64,000 nt of DNA. It comes from Peltaster fructicola. Its lineage: Eukaryota; Ascomycota; Dothideomycetes. Both the position numbers and the translations under genes were made by a program. The stretch is from positions 248,001 through 312,000 of the forward strand of contig CP051139.1 in the NCBI GenBank assembly GCA_001592805.2, in the 5' to 3' direction. The notes below the pieces were generated by a model. The model ran no database searches. It was not told where the DNA came from and worked only from the letters and a program-made list of their open reading frames with translations. Of this stretch, positions 1 to 11,018 are shown piece by piece. Each line of letters begins with the position of its first letter. The stretch's first letter is position 1.

Positions 1-193
1 CAGATGCTGCGGCGGTGCTTGCAGCAGATGCAGCCTCAGTGGAGGTTGGGTACTCGTTCTGAAGTCCATGGGAAATCCACGAACCAAGACCCTGTGATCC
101 CCAAACACCCCAGCCTCCATTTGGTGCTGGAGCTGGTGCGGCGGCAGCGCAACCTGCGAGGACGGCAACAGTAACTGATGTCTTGGACAACAT
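1..193 (-). CDS. Small secreted protein, N-terminal part (runs off left edge)
   Basis: Reading the minus strand from the ATG at 193 gives 64 uninterrupted residues to the window edge. The first ~20 residues look like a secretion signal: a short basic start (MLSKTS), a hydrophobic stretch (VTVAVLAGCAAAA) and a small-residue cleavage region rich in Ala and Pro. The visible mature part is Gly/Trp-rich (NGGWGVWGSQGLG) and then Ala/Ser/Thr-rich, which fits a cell-wall or effector-like secreted protein. No family was recognised. The stop codon and any introns lie outside the window, so total length is unknown. The Ala/Thr-rich tail could equally belong to a GPI-anchored wall protein. Confidence 0.6.
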   Translation of the reverse strand, partial: MLSKTSVTVAVLAGCAAAAPAPAPNGGWGVWGSQGLGSWISHGLQNEYPTSTEAASAASTAAAS

Positions 194-983
194 ACTGATG
201 AGAAGATGAGGTATAGGGGAGAAAAAATGTGATAAGGATCAAGTGCTGGCAGGTATATATCCTTGGACAAAATAGACCATGTCATACCTCGCTCTTACGG
301 CTCAGAAACTCCAGCAATGCATTACGCAGAGCATAGCGTCATGCATCGGCGCACCGTGCAGCAAGGGTGTTCCGGGGCTGCAAGTATTGTGCTTGCTAGG
401 CATCATCGACTTCAGGCGATGGAAATCAAGCAGCAAACTATCATGCTTAGTAGAGCACTAGGAGCAAAAGGCATTGCCTAGTCGAAGATCGATGCAGTTT
501 GGCGCACGCTTCCGAGCAATGCGTTATGTATGGATGAGGCGAATGAATCCAAAGCGGATGCGTTGCACAAGATCGCCGCGGAGGCAGGTGTCTCACGGTT
601 GCAGTTCGCAAGCTGGGTCGCCTCAATCGAGATCTGCAGTAGTACGATGTCCCTGGTCGGGTTCAAGGATGTCGGTAGAGAGTCAAGGATGTTCGTATCC
701 CAAGATCTCCCGTGAACTGTAGTCAAAGAGGGGAAAATGTCGTCAAAAATCATCATCTAAAGCTGGAAAAACCATGCGGCTCAAATGCTTCCACACTCGA
801 TGAAAGCTTAGCTTCGATCCCCAGGAGCAATAGTGGATGATCGCGGCATGGCGTTGAAGATTCGCCTTGTGAAAGTCATGCCGTCACTACGAGAGTCCGT
901 GTCGACTGAGCATGGTGCTGTGACATCCATGTTCTATTCGTCCACGAAGGTTCACTGCCGGACTGTGTTTCGTTTGCCTCGTG
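194..983. other. Intergenic, no gene seen
   Basis: About 790 bp lie between the start of the secreted-protein gene and the stop of the FAD oxidoreductase. Open frames here are short, overlap on both strands and show no recognisable motif. The first part is presumably the promoter of the minus-strand secreted protein. The rest would be 3' flank of the oxidoreductase. Confidence 0.5.
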
Positions 984-2315
984 CTACAGCCGTAGGTGCA
1001 TGACATCAGCGCTGGTTGTTCGGCTCTCAATCAGCTCTGCCATAACCTTGCCAGTTCCCAAGCTGTGACTAATGCCCCATGGCCCATGTCCCGTCGATAC
1101 GAAGACACCACCATGCTGCTGTCCAGTGTATGCAGGACCAAGCCGCCTCGGATCGATACGTGACACGATCGGAACGCCACTTGTGGTGATAGGACGGAAA
1201 CACAAGCCTTGTCGCACGACTTCGAGATCAGACACATCTGTGCCATCTTGTCCTAGGAACCGTTGTGACACCTGCACGAGCTCTTGTATGCACGCATGGT
1301 CAGGCACAGCATCGGTGGCGAGCTCGGGTAAAGCAAGATCTGGGTCGTTCAGGCCTGCGATGTAGATCTCTCCTCCAACCCTGGAGAAGATCTCAGGACT
1401 GAATCCCGATCGTAGTGTTGTGAACACAGCATGGCAACCATCAGTTTCATGTTGTGCGGTCCATCGAGGAGATTTGACCACAACAGAATGACCAGCCAGT
1501 TGACCAACATGCAGATTTAGATCTGAGTCTGGGAAAAGTTCTCCGAAGACACGACCACTCCAAGCTCCTGCTGTGATCACAACACGGTCGCAGGAGAGTG
1601 TCTCGGTGTGCTTGGTGCTGACATTCTCGACGATTACACCATTGATGTTACTGGCCTCTCTGCTGATCTTGACTACACGCGAAGGCTGGTGCAGCTTTAC
1701 GCCTTTCGATACAAGCTCTTGTAAGAGGAACTGACAGAGTCGCAGTGGATCACTAGAGGAAGATTAGTACAGATCAGAGGCTTGCAAGCCCACATACACT
1801 TGGCCTGTGGTGTCAACGCTGCTGATAATATCTAGCGCATCACCTGCTCTTCTTGTTAACCACGCAGGAGCATTGCTTGGGCCACTAAAGTCGTGTTCAG
1901 CAGCGCTTTGTGCTCGACTACCATCATCCCGTAGCCAGTCGTCTCCTCTTGCTCCATTGAGGCGACCGTCGTGTGTGAGGCTTGTACCGGTACTTCTTGA
2001 GTAACCCCATCGATTGCGGCCATCATGCTTTTCAGCTAATTCACGATGCAACTTGAAGGACAATACACCCAAAGATGCAGTAGCAGGGCCAAACCCTGAC
2101 AGCTGTTAGCGGTGAGTGCTTCTGCGTCGACCATCCATACAATCAGAAGCGAGAAAACCAGCAGCTTTACCAGATGCCGAAGCGAATAGTTCTGGAGATG
2201 CCTCTACCAGGTGAATGGACGGTGCAGGCGTGTCCTTGAGCTCTGTCAAATAGTACACTGTAGCTAATCCGATAATGCCGGCTCCAATGATAACGACACC
2301 ATCTGATGCTGCCAT
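984..2315 (-). CDS. FAD-dependent oxidoreductase, TDA3-like (DAO family)
   Basis: Three exons: 2315-2141, 2095-1798 and 1752-984, with two 45-nt introns, giving 413 residues. The N-terminus has the Rossmann FAD motif GAGIIG after a beta strand (VVII), then a conserved Glu (LVEAS) about 30 residues on. Joining exon 1 to 2 restores an FLASD-WFGPATASLG stretch typical of fungal TDA3-like proteins. The C-terminal exon carries a second dinucleotide-fold segment (VVITAGAWSGRV) and the closing FAD motif (STGHGPWGI). The family includes D-amino-acid-oxidase-like flavoproteins; yeast Tda3 is linked to endosome-to-Golgi retrograde traffic, but the substrate is not known. It is divergent from the adjacent dehydrogenase (165 bp between start codons), so the two may share a promoter. 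Confidence 0.85.
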
Positions 2316-2480
2316 GGTGTAGAAATAATACGTCTGTTGAGCTCGTTGTTCAATTCACCGTTGTTGATGTCCTTCGCCACTAACTCCCAATGACGAACAA
2401 GTGCCTGTTGTGGGGTATGTGGGGTGGTAGAGTCCTGTTGTAAGATTTTGCACAGTCGTAGCAGTGCTGCGATTTTGATA
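2316..2480. promoter_or_regulatory. Shared divergent promoter, oxidoreductase / SDR
   Basis: Only 165 bp separate the ATG of the minus-strand FAD oxidoreductase (2315) from the chosen ATG of the plus-strand dehydrogenase (2481). Both promoters must therefore fit or overlap here. No clear TATA box was seen. Confidence 0.45.
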
Positions 2481-3239
2481 ATGTCTCAATCAAAGGTCAT
2501 TTTGGTGACGGGCGCCTCTCGAGGCATTGGTCTCGCCATTGCACGTTATCTGCTGGATCAGAGCAGCAAAGTGGTGCTAGTAGCCAGGAGCGAGCAGCCG
2601 TTACGAGAACTAGAGAGTCGATATCACGATCAGGTGGCTGTCGTTACAGGTGATCTTGCCGATCTAGATCTTGGTAAGAGCGCAGTCGACACTGCGTTGC
2701 AAAAATGGCAGAAGCTCGATGGTGTGATCGTCAATCATGGTGTGCTTGACCCGGTCGCACGAGTTGCAGATAGCACGGCGGCAGACTGGAGGCAAGCATT
2801 CGACGTCAACTTCATCTCTGCCGTGGCTCTTGCGCAAGCAGCCATTCCAGCTCTGAGACAGAGCAAAGGCAGTATACTCTTCACATCCTCTGGCGCTGCT
2901 ACGTCTCATTACCAGACATGGGGCGCATATGGCGCAGCGAAGGCGGCTATGAACCATCTTGCAGGTACTATTGGATCTGAGGAGAAGGATATTGTGAGCC
3001 TTTCGATCAGGCCTGGTGTTGTCGACACAGAAATGCAGCAGGACATCCGCGAGAAGCATCACGGTGTCATGGATGCATCCGATGCAGCAAAGTTTGCAGA
3101 GCTGAAGAAGTCGGGAGGACTGTTGAAGCCAGAGCAGCCTGGACACGTGATGGCAAAGCTAATATTGGACCCGCCGAAGGATTTGAGTGGGAAGTTCTTG
3201 ACATGGAATGCAGAGGAGTTGAGGGCGTATCAGGCGTGA
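2481..3239 (+). CDS. Short-chain dehydrogenase/reductase
   Basis: Single exon, 252 residues. The start at 2481 is preferred because the NAD(P)-binding motif TGASRGIG begins eight residues after it, as is usual for classical SDRs. The longer upstream frame begins with a non-ATG codon. Other SDR signatures are in order: an NHG motif in the fourth strand region (VNHGVLD), catalytic Ser in LFTSSGAATS, and the YGAAK active-site Tyr-x-x-x-Lys. The pattern resembles fungal sepiapterin-reductase/YIR035C-type SDRs. Substrate cannot be read from sequence. It neighbours a flavin oxidoreductase in a head-to-head pair, which hints at co-expression but not at a pathway. Confidence 0.85.
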   Translation: MSQSKVILVTGASRGIGLAIARYLLDQSSKVVLVARSEQPLRELESRYHDQVAVVTGDLADLDLGKSAVDTALQKWQKLDGVIVNHGVLDPVARVADSTAADWRQAFDVNFISAVALAQAAIPALRQSKGSILFTSSGAATSHYQTWGAYGAAKAAMNHLAGTIGSEEKDIVSLSIRPGVVDTEMQQDIREKHHGVMDASDAAKFAELKKSGGLLKPEQPGHVMAKLILDPPKDLSGKFLTWNAEELRAYQA

Positions 3240-4367
3240 CGGAAAACCTACCTTCTTGTGGTCAGCTAAGGCTTCGCGAAGCGAGTGCTGCAATGAGATG
3301 GAGTGTGCTATGTCAGTCGAAAGATGAAAAGCATACATTTTGATCAACAAGAGGCGTAAGCCTTCAGTTTTAGCATGGAATGTTTTGATTCATCAGGTAG
3401 AATGACGAGGGTTGATGGACATACCTTGTGTTCTGAGACTATCGCGTGTAGCTTGGCGTGCACCTCTCGTGCAGTGCTAGGTTACATGCTTGGTACGTCT
3501 GAGACAGACATTGCCTTTTGGTTAAGATGCGATGGAAACGTACTGTTGGGTATGTGCTCGATCATTATGAAGCAACAAGGTGTTGCAAGAGTTTGAAGCA
3601 GTTGTAGACAGTGCAGCATGTGTTAACATGACCGGTTCGCTAGACTCGACGATCACGGCAGTGGTGGAAAGAACGATCTATCACTATAGCTGGTCAGTCG
3701 CATGCACTACAGCCGAAATGAAAGAGCTTCGTGTATGGCATGTTATCAGGTAATCGAACCAGTTTGTTCAACAGTGTTGTTCAGGATTTGATAGTACTTT
3801 GTTTTGGTCATCGTGTAGGCTGCTAGGGAGAAGGGTCGCACATACCTGATGCTAGAAGGCAATGGCTTTCTATGCTACACATGCGCAGACGATCCCAAAG
3901 TATACCTGTATGAAGTCAGCGTGGTGTTCAAGACTTCTGATTTCGTGTTGAGGATATCGATAAGTATCAGTCGGTCGTTTGGCTAGACAAGTCAATCACC
4001 ACATGCATGAAGCAAGGTAAGATAGGGGCGACAAACATGTCATCATGTTATGCTGGTGGTAGGGAGGTTCGTACTTACAATAGATGGATTGTGGTTAGAA
4101 GAAAGAGGATGAGGCTCGAGGGTGAAGATTTCATGGGCACTCGCGGAAGCTAGTCTTGGCATTCCCGCTGCTGCGCCAACAACAGTGATTAGCTGCCAAC
4201 CTCAGTCCTGTTATTCGTACACGACAACGCGATGCGCACAGCTCTCTACTATACCGCATACCACACAAGGACCACAACTACCGACGGCGCATCTTGATCA
4301 TTCACCCAGACCACTGCATCAAGCAACAGCTCGATTCCCACAAGCTTCCTACGCTACATACCTCATC
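3240..4367. other. Intergenic, no gene seen
   Basis: About 1.1 kb between the SDR stop and the NC2-beta start. Short frames only, none with a recognisable motif. The last few hundred bases before 4368 are the likely promoter and 5' leader of NC2-beta. Confidence 0.5.
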
Positions 4368-4908
4368 ATGTCCGACAAGGAGTTTGGCGGCAGCGATGAT
4401 CTTTCACTGCCAAGAGGTATGTCTTCTACGTGTAGAGCGGCGCATGCTCACACCTATAGCTACTGTCCAAAAAATCATCAGCGAAGTCCTAGCAGCGAAA
4501 ACTGGCGGCGACGGAGCTCAAGGCATGAGCTTTGCGAAAGAGACTAGAGACCTTCTTATTGATTGCTGCGTCGAATTCATCACCATGATCTCAACCGAAG
4601 CCAACGAGATCGCCGAGAAAGAGGCGAAGAAGACTATAGCATATGAACACGTCACAAAAGCTTTAGATGATCTCGGATTCGGCGAGTACATACCGGAGCT
4701 GTCGAACGTGGCAGATATGTTCAAGACGAGCCAGGTGGTAAGCGGACTGATTGGAACAAAGCGTCGTCAATGCTGACGATTCTAGACACGAGAGAAGAAG
4801 CTATCGAAGATCGAGCAAAGCGGATTGTCGGCTGAAGAGCTGGCTCGCATGCAGGATGAGCTATTCAAGTCTGCTGGAGAGAAATATAATGCTGCCATGG
4901 GAGAATGA
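4368..4908 (+). CDS. NCB2: Negative cofactor 2 beta (Dr1 / NC2-beta), histone-fold repressor
   Basis: Three exons, 4368-4416, 4460-4737 and 4786-4908, encode 149 residues. Exon 1 is only 49 nt. The histone fold begins right after it (ATVQKIISEVL) and continues through helix 2 (TRDLLIDCCVEFITMISTEA) and helix 3 (AYEHVTKALDDLGF). The C-terminal exon gives the typical Lys-rich helical tail ending in KYNAAMGE. NC2-beta pairs with NC2-alpha, binds TBP on promoter DNA and blocks TFIIA/TFIIB entry. Length and layout match the fungal Dr1/Ncb2 family. The acceptor of intron 2 brings a TREKK stretch into frame, which supports the splice model. Confidence 0.93.
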
Positions 4909-6082
4909 GTAGCTCGCTGCTTCCAGCTGCACACACAACACTGGAGTTCAAGGTCCGGCGTTGATTTGAGTTAAGATACCCAAGGAATGGATCTGATTTG
5001 AAGCTGCTTTCTTGCGCCAAACCCTTCTAACGGCCAAGCGAGCCACTCATTGCGTGTGCCAGCATGGGAAGCCCAAATCACAGCAATGTCAGCAGCACTG
5101 GGAGCTCAGATGGACGACCGACTATGATTCAATCATCGCCTATTGTGGCGGAGGCTTAGCAATTCGTTGCGCAGGCTGCCGACTTCCTTTGCGGTCTTCT
5201 CCAGCTTCGCTTGAAGGCGCTGAAGCTGCTTGTTGATCGGCACAATCACGATCGATGAACATACGATACTGCTAAGTCTTAGGACAGTCGCAAACACATA
5301 CGAGCAACAAGGTCCACCTTGCATCTGTGTTGCCGCGAGCTCGACGGCGCAGCGCCCACAAAGCGCAGAGTCGCTTGTGCGCCGTGATCAGATGAGCTCG
5401 AAGCGAGACAACCGCTTTGCAAGCACTATCATAGTGGCCAGGGTCGTTGACCTTGCGACTCTCAGCAGATTGGCCTTCGGCAGTGCAGTCTTGACATCGA
5501 CATACACACCTGCATTGATCATGATGCTTGTGCGAGCAGCGTATGCCGTCGTCGTCGTCAGTGGTGCAGATAGCAATGGGCTGTACTTCTTTCGATCAAG
5601 CTTCTCTCCAGCTCATATACTGCAACACAGCCTCAAGGCCAGAACTGCCTGTGATGACGATTCATGAAGGTTGCATTTTCAACATACTGCTTGCTACCAG
5701 CGGAAGAAGCTCTTCGTTCGTATATGCACTTTATGTCCTGTATCACCTGGGCCATCATGCCGAGACAATGTCTCCAGCTTCCAGGCAGGGCCGCTGTACA
5801 CTCTGCGAACATACATCAAGATGCTAGTATGGCACTACAAAGATCCATAAGGCTATTCGGTGCCAAGCTCCCTGCCGCGGCGTTTCGTGCAACAGCAGTA
5901 GTGTTGTGACACTTGTCCGCCGTCAGGTCTCGCACCACGGTGACTGGAGGCCGCACAAGCTGATGTGCGCTACAGTCTACAGCAACGCTAGGCAGTCATG
6001 CACACGTGATACTCAGTGGTGACGCTCTTGACTCTTTCAGACATGATGCTGACTGTACAAAGCAAAGCATAATCTGCTGTAT
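4909..6082. other. Intergenic with protein-like minus-strand segments
   Basis: About 1.2 kb between NC2-beta and SVF1. No complete gene model could be built. Two minus-strand stretches (5388-5630 and 5136-5260) read like protein but are separated by stops and frame changes. They are listed as their own feature. Confidence 0.45.
5136..5640 (-). pseudogene. Possible decayed or mis-spliced small gene
   Basis: On the minus strand a stretch starting near 5630 reads LDRKKYSPLLSA, then AYAARTS, then an amphipathic region (LPKANLLRVARS, LAKRLSRFELI) ending in a stop at 5388. Further down, 5260-5136 reads as a coiled-coil-like, Lys/Glu/Leu-rich tail (INKQLQRLQAKLEKTAKEV) ending in a stop. Just upstream, in another frame, SGLEAVLQYMSW is seen. 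These pieces could be exons of one small gene, but no set of GT-AG introns joined them cleanly. They may be a pseudogene, an intact gene with splice sites missed by hand, or chance. No family is assigned. Confidence 0.22.
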
Positions 6083-7385
6083 CTATGACATGAAGACCAC
6101 TTCGCACATGAGTCGGCCAGGCACGCTCTTCACTGCGCCACCTTCGTTCACAACAAGAGTGGCATCGACCGCATTCTGTGAATTCGTCAGCATATCACAG
6201 GGACGTCAATCTCCTGCTGCTCACCTGGTAGATGTAGGGTCGTATACCTGTAGCTGCAGCCACAATACCTTTCAAGAACTTCGGCACCTCATCAAAGACG
6301 TCAATTCTGTCGCGGCGTCTCGCTGGGAAGACAGCCTTGATCTCTGCGGATATCTCTTTTCCATCACTAGATGTGCCAGACCATGTATGTGTGATAGACT
6401 TGGGTTCTTGCAGATTGCTCTCTGGATCGAGGGCGACGCTTGTGTGTGTCGTTGAGCTGTTTGCATTTGCAATGACGACTTTACCATTGATGGCTAGTCC
6501 TCCAACGCTGACCACGCTGTTGTCGTATGATGGTGGTGTAGTATACTCCATGGACACGGCCGAATACGTGGGAGATTGGAAGTTTGCAAAGTTCCATTTG
6601 GCAGCTGGGCCGATGTTAGCAATACTCGACCGCTCGACAGTCTTCGATCTCACCGGCAAAATGAGGTTTGATGCCCTGCAGAGAATGAACAAATGTGCCA
6701 ATGCCCTTCATATCCATGCATCCTTCTCTTGTAGTCATTGTTCCCTCGACCTTCACTCTTGGCCAGAAAGTATGCTTCACCTTGCCATTTGCCTTCTTTG
6801 CTCCAAACGTCGACGTGCCATCCCTGCCAACCTTGAAACCAGGTGCAAGCTGTGAGAAGGATAAATCGACGGTGCATGCTTCGTTCACAGTCGACTTGAT
6901 GGTATAAGTCTGGCCGACAAGCTTGATTGAGCATTTGCCAGACACGAGGTCACACTGTTCGTTGACAAACTCGAAATCGGAAAGTACATCCGTGTTCCAG
7001 AGGTGAGGCTTGCTTTCGTCACCATAGAAGATCTTGACGTTGAACTGCACTGTAGTCTTGAGGTTGCTGGCAATGGTCAGCAACAGTGTGCTTGGGTAAG
7101 GCCGACTCACAGGACGTTGGAGTAGACGACGTCGATTATTGCAATCGTGCCATCGTCAGTTGTAACGTAGAAGGTCTGCATCTCCAAGCAAGTACTGTTC
7201 ATGAGCTCCCATCGCTGATCTTGGGTTGTGAGCTCTGTATAAGGTGTCTCTAGTGTTTGCTCCTTGACCGAACGCAAGGCAGCAGCACCATGGTGCTTGT
7301 CAGTCAACCCAACACTGCGGACGATGTTAGTATTATCACCAATCCTGTGCTCGACAACTGACGCATTCTTGGTCCAGCCAAACAT
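6083..7385 (-). CDS. SVF1: SVF1-like survival factor (lipocalin-like)
   Basis: Five exons: 7385-7363, 7314-7111, 7066-6654, 6604-6225 and 6175-6083, for 370 residues. The 23-nt first exon (MFGWTKNA) is joined across a 48-nt intron that contains a perfect TACTAAC branch site. Family hallmarks appear in order: ETPYTELT, STCLEMQTFYVTTDDG, SNVLNLKTTVQF, FWPRVKVEGT, VHSLQGIKPHFAAAKWNF, YSAVSMEYTTPPSY and a short C-terminal strand ending VVFMS. The last intron (6224-6176) removes an apparent early stop, which restores the family's usual C-terminus. Svf1 proteins are two-lobed lipocalin-like proteins needed for survival under oxidative stress and cold, with a described role in ceramide transfer in yeast. 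Confidence 0.92.
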
Positions 7386-7724
7386 CGTGATAGTGTCGCT
7401 GCTCAAGTCTTAGACGGTCGTGTGTAGTCTTCGAGTGAATATTGACATAATGGATCTTGGCCGCATCTGTTCGGCGCTATCTCAGCTCAGCTCTTGTTGT
7501 ACCAATGGGGAGTGTACGCGCACGCCGTCTTGACACTGATGTTGGCCTGCGATGTCCGTATGCGCCGAACGATGTGTCTACTTGTTTCTCCATTTGGCGT
7601 GTGTCCGAAGGGTCGCTTCCTCCATCCGGCTTAGTGCATCAGCAGCACACCTATATGCGCCTCTTCTCTGGCATTGAGTGGATTGGTGATTGTACAGGTC
7701 ACATTCACCGTACACAATCTTGCA
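7386..7724. promoter_or_regulatory. Divergent promoter, SVF1 / MFS transporter
   Basis: These 339 bp separate the ATG of SVF1 (minus, 7385) from that of the MFS gene (plus, 7725). It marks the boundary where a housekeeping gene meets the first gene of the metabolite cluster. A weak TATATG lies at 7651. No TCG-N5-CGA palindrome of the AflR type was found by eye. Confidence 0.45.
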
Positions 7725-9581
7725 ATGCCGTCTTCAGACGTGGCTGGTCATCAAGCGCTCGAGATGACTTCCTTGAGCGAAAAAAGTGACGCATCTCCAG
7801 CAGAGTCAGAGACACCAAGGAGGACTGGAGACACCAATCTGGCTGCAACGAAAGCCGAGACCAGGCTACACGAGACATCTCTGCACGAGACATCTCTGCA
7901 AGACGGTGGTGCGCGCAGTGGTGTTGATGTGCCAGGATACGAGTATCCAGATACTTCAGCGTTGGTCAGCATCACGATCGCGCTATGCTTGGCAATACTG
8001 CCTGTAGCTCTGGTATGCAACGATCATGATGCTGCTGCCTGACCATGACTGACTTCCACTGAAGGACACAACGATCTTGGCCGCAGCTATTCCCACGATA
8101 ACTGATTACTTCGGCAGCGCCGAAGACATCGCATGGTATGTCGGTGCATACCCGCTGACAATCTGCGCCTTCCAGCTGGCATATGGCAAGCTGTACACTC
8201 TCTATTCGATCAAATGGGTGTACATCTCGTCAATCGCAATCTTCGAGATAGGATCTGCGGTCTGTGGATGGGCACCTTCGTCTGCGTCCCTTATCGTTGG
8301 AAGAGCCGTCGCTGGTATTGGGTGTGCTGGCATTATATGCGGGAGTTTTGTCATTGTCAACTTCGCCGTACCAACTGAGAAGCGACCTTTCTTTCAGGGT
8401 GTCGTCGGAGGAATATTTGGTGTCGCACTGATTGCAGGCCCGCCAATAGGTGGTGCTCTCAGCAGCAACGTTACCTGGCGTTGGTGTGTAAGTGGACACT
8501 GCAATTGTTCTTGTACCTCATTTCGCTAACACTCATTCAGTTCTGGATCAACTTGCCACTTGGAGCAGCTTCTGCCGTGGTAATCATGCTGCTTTATAAG
8601 TCACCTCCTCGAGTGCAGCAAGGTCAGAGCAGCTGGCTCGGTAAGATCAAAGAGATGGATCCGCTAGGCACCTTTGTTTTGGTGGTGAGTGTTACCTGTC
8701 TCTTCCTTGCGCTGACTTGGGGAGGTGCGAAGTACTCGTGGAACAGTGGTACCATCATAGCTCTGCTGGTCCTGATGATCTTCTTCATGTTGCTATACGT
8801 TGCAACCCAGTACTTCAACAAGACACACGCCACAATTCCGGAGAGGCTGATCCGCCAAAGAAGTGTGGCTGCCGCATGCTGGTACGGCTTTTGTATGAGT
8901 GGAGCCGGTTGGGTAATGGTATACTTCATCCCCATCTGGTTTCAGGCAGTTCTGGAGGTGTCGGCAGCACAATCTGGCGTGTACATGCTGGCTGCAATCC
9001 TGCCAGCAGTCGCAACCTCAGTCCTTGGTGGTGCCTACATCACAGTCTTCGGATACTACAACCCCATCCTTATCATCGGGTCGATTTTCAGCGCGGCTGG
9101 CGCTGGTTGCCTCACCCTTTTGAAGGCCGATGCATCCCATGCGCAATGGATTGGCTACCAGGTGATTTATGGCATTGGATTTGGCTTTGCCGTGCAGGCG
9201 CCCGAGATTGTCGTTCAGACAGTGCTTCCGCCAGAAGACATCCCTGCTGGCATTTCGCTCATAGTATTCACGCAGTCGATCGGAGGTGCAATCCTGGTGG
9301 CCGTCACTCAAAGCATCTTCTTCAACAAGCTGATTGCTGGTCTGAGCGTGATCATTGGACCAGAAGCCGCGGCGTCCGCGGTGTCCGAGGGCACGACTAA
9401 TTATCAGGGCCAGATTCCTGCAGAAATCCTTTCACCAGTACTCGAGGCCTTCAACTATGCCATTGTGACATCATGGTATGGCGCAGTCGCGATTGCATCG
9501 CTCAGCATCGTGGGAGCATTGGCCTGCGAATGGAGAAGCGTAAAGGGTGGCCACGGACAAGCGGTGTCTACATCCCATTGA
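7725..9581 (+). CDS. MFS drug/toxin exporter, DHA2-like (14 helices)
   Basis: Three exons, 7725-8012, 8065-8487 and 8541-9581, give 583 residues. A hydrophilic N-terminal tail of about 80 residues precedes the first helix (ALVSITIALCLAILPVAL). The DHA2-type signature D-T-T-I-L-A-A-A-I-P follows the first splice junction, then SAEDIAWYVGAYPLT and the GRAVAGIG motif. PPIGGAL and WRWCFWINLPLGA span the second junction, as in fungal AflT/efflux pumps. The family moves toxins and drugs out across the plasma membrane by proton antiport. As the first gene of the PKS cluster it is the obvious candidate exporter for the product or for self-protection. Confidence 0.9.
7869..7898 (+). repeat. Perfect 15-bp tandem duplication in the MFS N-terminus
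   Basis: The 15-mer CACGAGACATCTCTG occurs twice in direct succession (7869-7883 and 7884-7898). It keeps the frame and duplicates five residues, giving LHETSLHETSL in the cytosolic tail ahead of helix 1. Confidence 0.9.
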
Positions 9582-11018
9582 ACGGAATAGAAGCAGCATA
9601 CCTGAAAATGATACTTAGCATCAGCATTGGAGAGCGATTGCACTGCTCTCGACCAGCATCTGTAGCATCAACTTACATACTCAAGGGTCACATAGTGCCC
9701 AGTATCTTCTCATCTTGGCAGGTTCTCCATCTCCCGTGGTACCAATGGACCATTGGCCATCATATGGCGAGGATTTGGTACGTACAATCGCAGAAAACTG
9801 TACGTCTTGGCTTGTAATCGACTTTTGCAATGCTGAAACAAGCGGTGGTGTCGCTCAGATCAGTTGCGAAGCGACCATCGATGGATGTGCTATCGCAGGA
9901 GATGATGGAAGGTGTAGCATAGATAGCACAATTTTTGGAGCCAAATGCAAAGCTGGTTGTTCCAACCTCAGGCACCCAAAATGCATTGACCACTTACACA
10001 GTCTAACTAGACCTCCCAGGCTCTACACTCTTACATAGACCTTGTGACTAATCTTCTGTCTGGAACATGGCGAGCTTGACTATCGCCCAACCACTGGCTT
10101 TTGTGCCTGGGGGAACAAGACGATGGATCCAACCATTACCCAGATCTTGGCTGATCATGTCGCCCTAACAAGCGAATGTTACATCACAATAAGCGTATGT
10201 CCTCTAATACGATAAGCATGTTCACCACATGGCTTCCATCATGCCAGGATAGAGTATGTCTCACACTGCTCACTGGCCGAACATGCCTCGTCATGCCTCC
10301 TTGACAAGGTGACATGGTATCATGCGCGAGGGCGTCCAGAAAGAGATGATAACGACGATATGGAGTGTCTGAGCACAAGTCGGAGAGCCGAGAGTCCACA
10401 AACATGGCACATCTTCAGGATGCTGCTTGATCGGTCGAGCCGGCTGATCACCACTTCCCTTGGCCCCGAACTCAAGAAGGAGAAGAAGATGCACCCTTGT
10501 CATTCGACCGAAATAGCATTCATACTTCAGCTTCGGGTAGTGCAGCCGTCTCATGCATGCGATCGGAGGCCACGAGGGTCCAGCTAGTCCGGTACACATG
10601 CTGCCGATACAGGCATTTGACGCTACCACAACATGAAACGTGGCATGAACGATTGCATGCATGCTTATCACGCGGGACCACATCGGAAAAGAGACCGACT
10701 GGTAGGGACGAAGAGACGCTATGATCGAGAAAGCAAGTTGCATGTGAGACATTGGTTCGCTACTATGCGCCGCCGATCATGCTCATGCAAACCACTATCG
10801 TTTGCCGGCACGGCATGATCGAAGCGCTGGTTCTGATTCATGGAGCTCCAATGTACCTCAGACTATTCCTTCGAGCGAGTCGTCCGGCCGAGCACGTCTG
10901 CCCAACACCGATAAGCTGACCATGAAAACTGCCATGCATTCAGCTGACCCTCCGCCGCTCTCGGACCAAACATCTCAGCCTTGACTCTGGTCAGGAGCAT
11001 AGCTCAAGCTACGCTATC
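9582..11018. other. Intergenic, no gene seen
   Basis: About 1.4 kb between the MFS stop and the acyltransferase stop, so the two genes converge on it. Only short overlapping frames without motifs. It should hold both 3' ends. Confidence 0.5.

Noticed and set aside
3745-3775. tRNA T-arm-like GGTTCGATTAC on the minus strand
   Set aside because: No T-stem pairing, no A box upstream and no cloverleaf could be drawn.
5230-5667. 145-residue plus-strand frame as a gene
   Set aside because: Composition looks like the complement of the minus-strand segments and no motif, ATG-proximal promoter or family match was seen.
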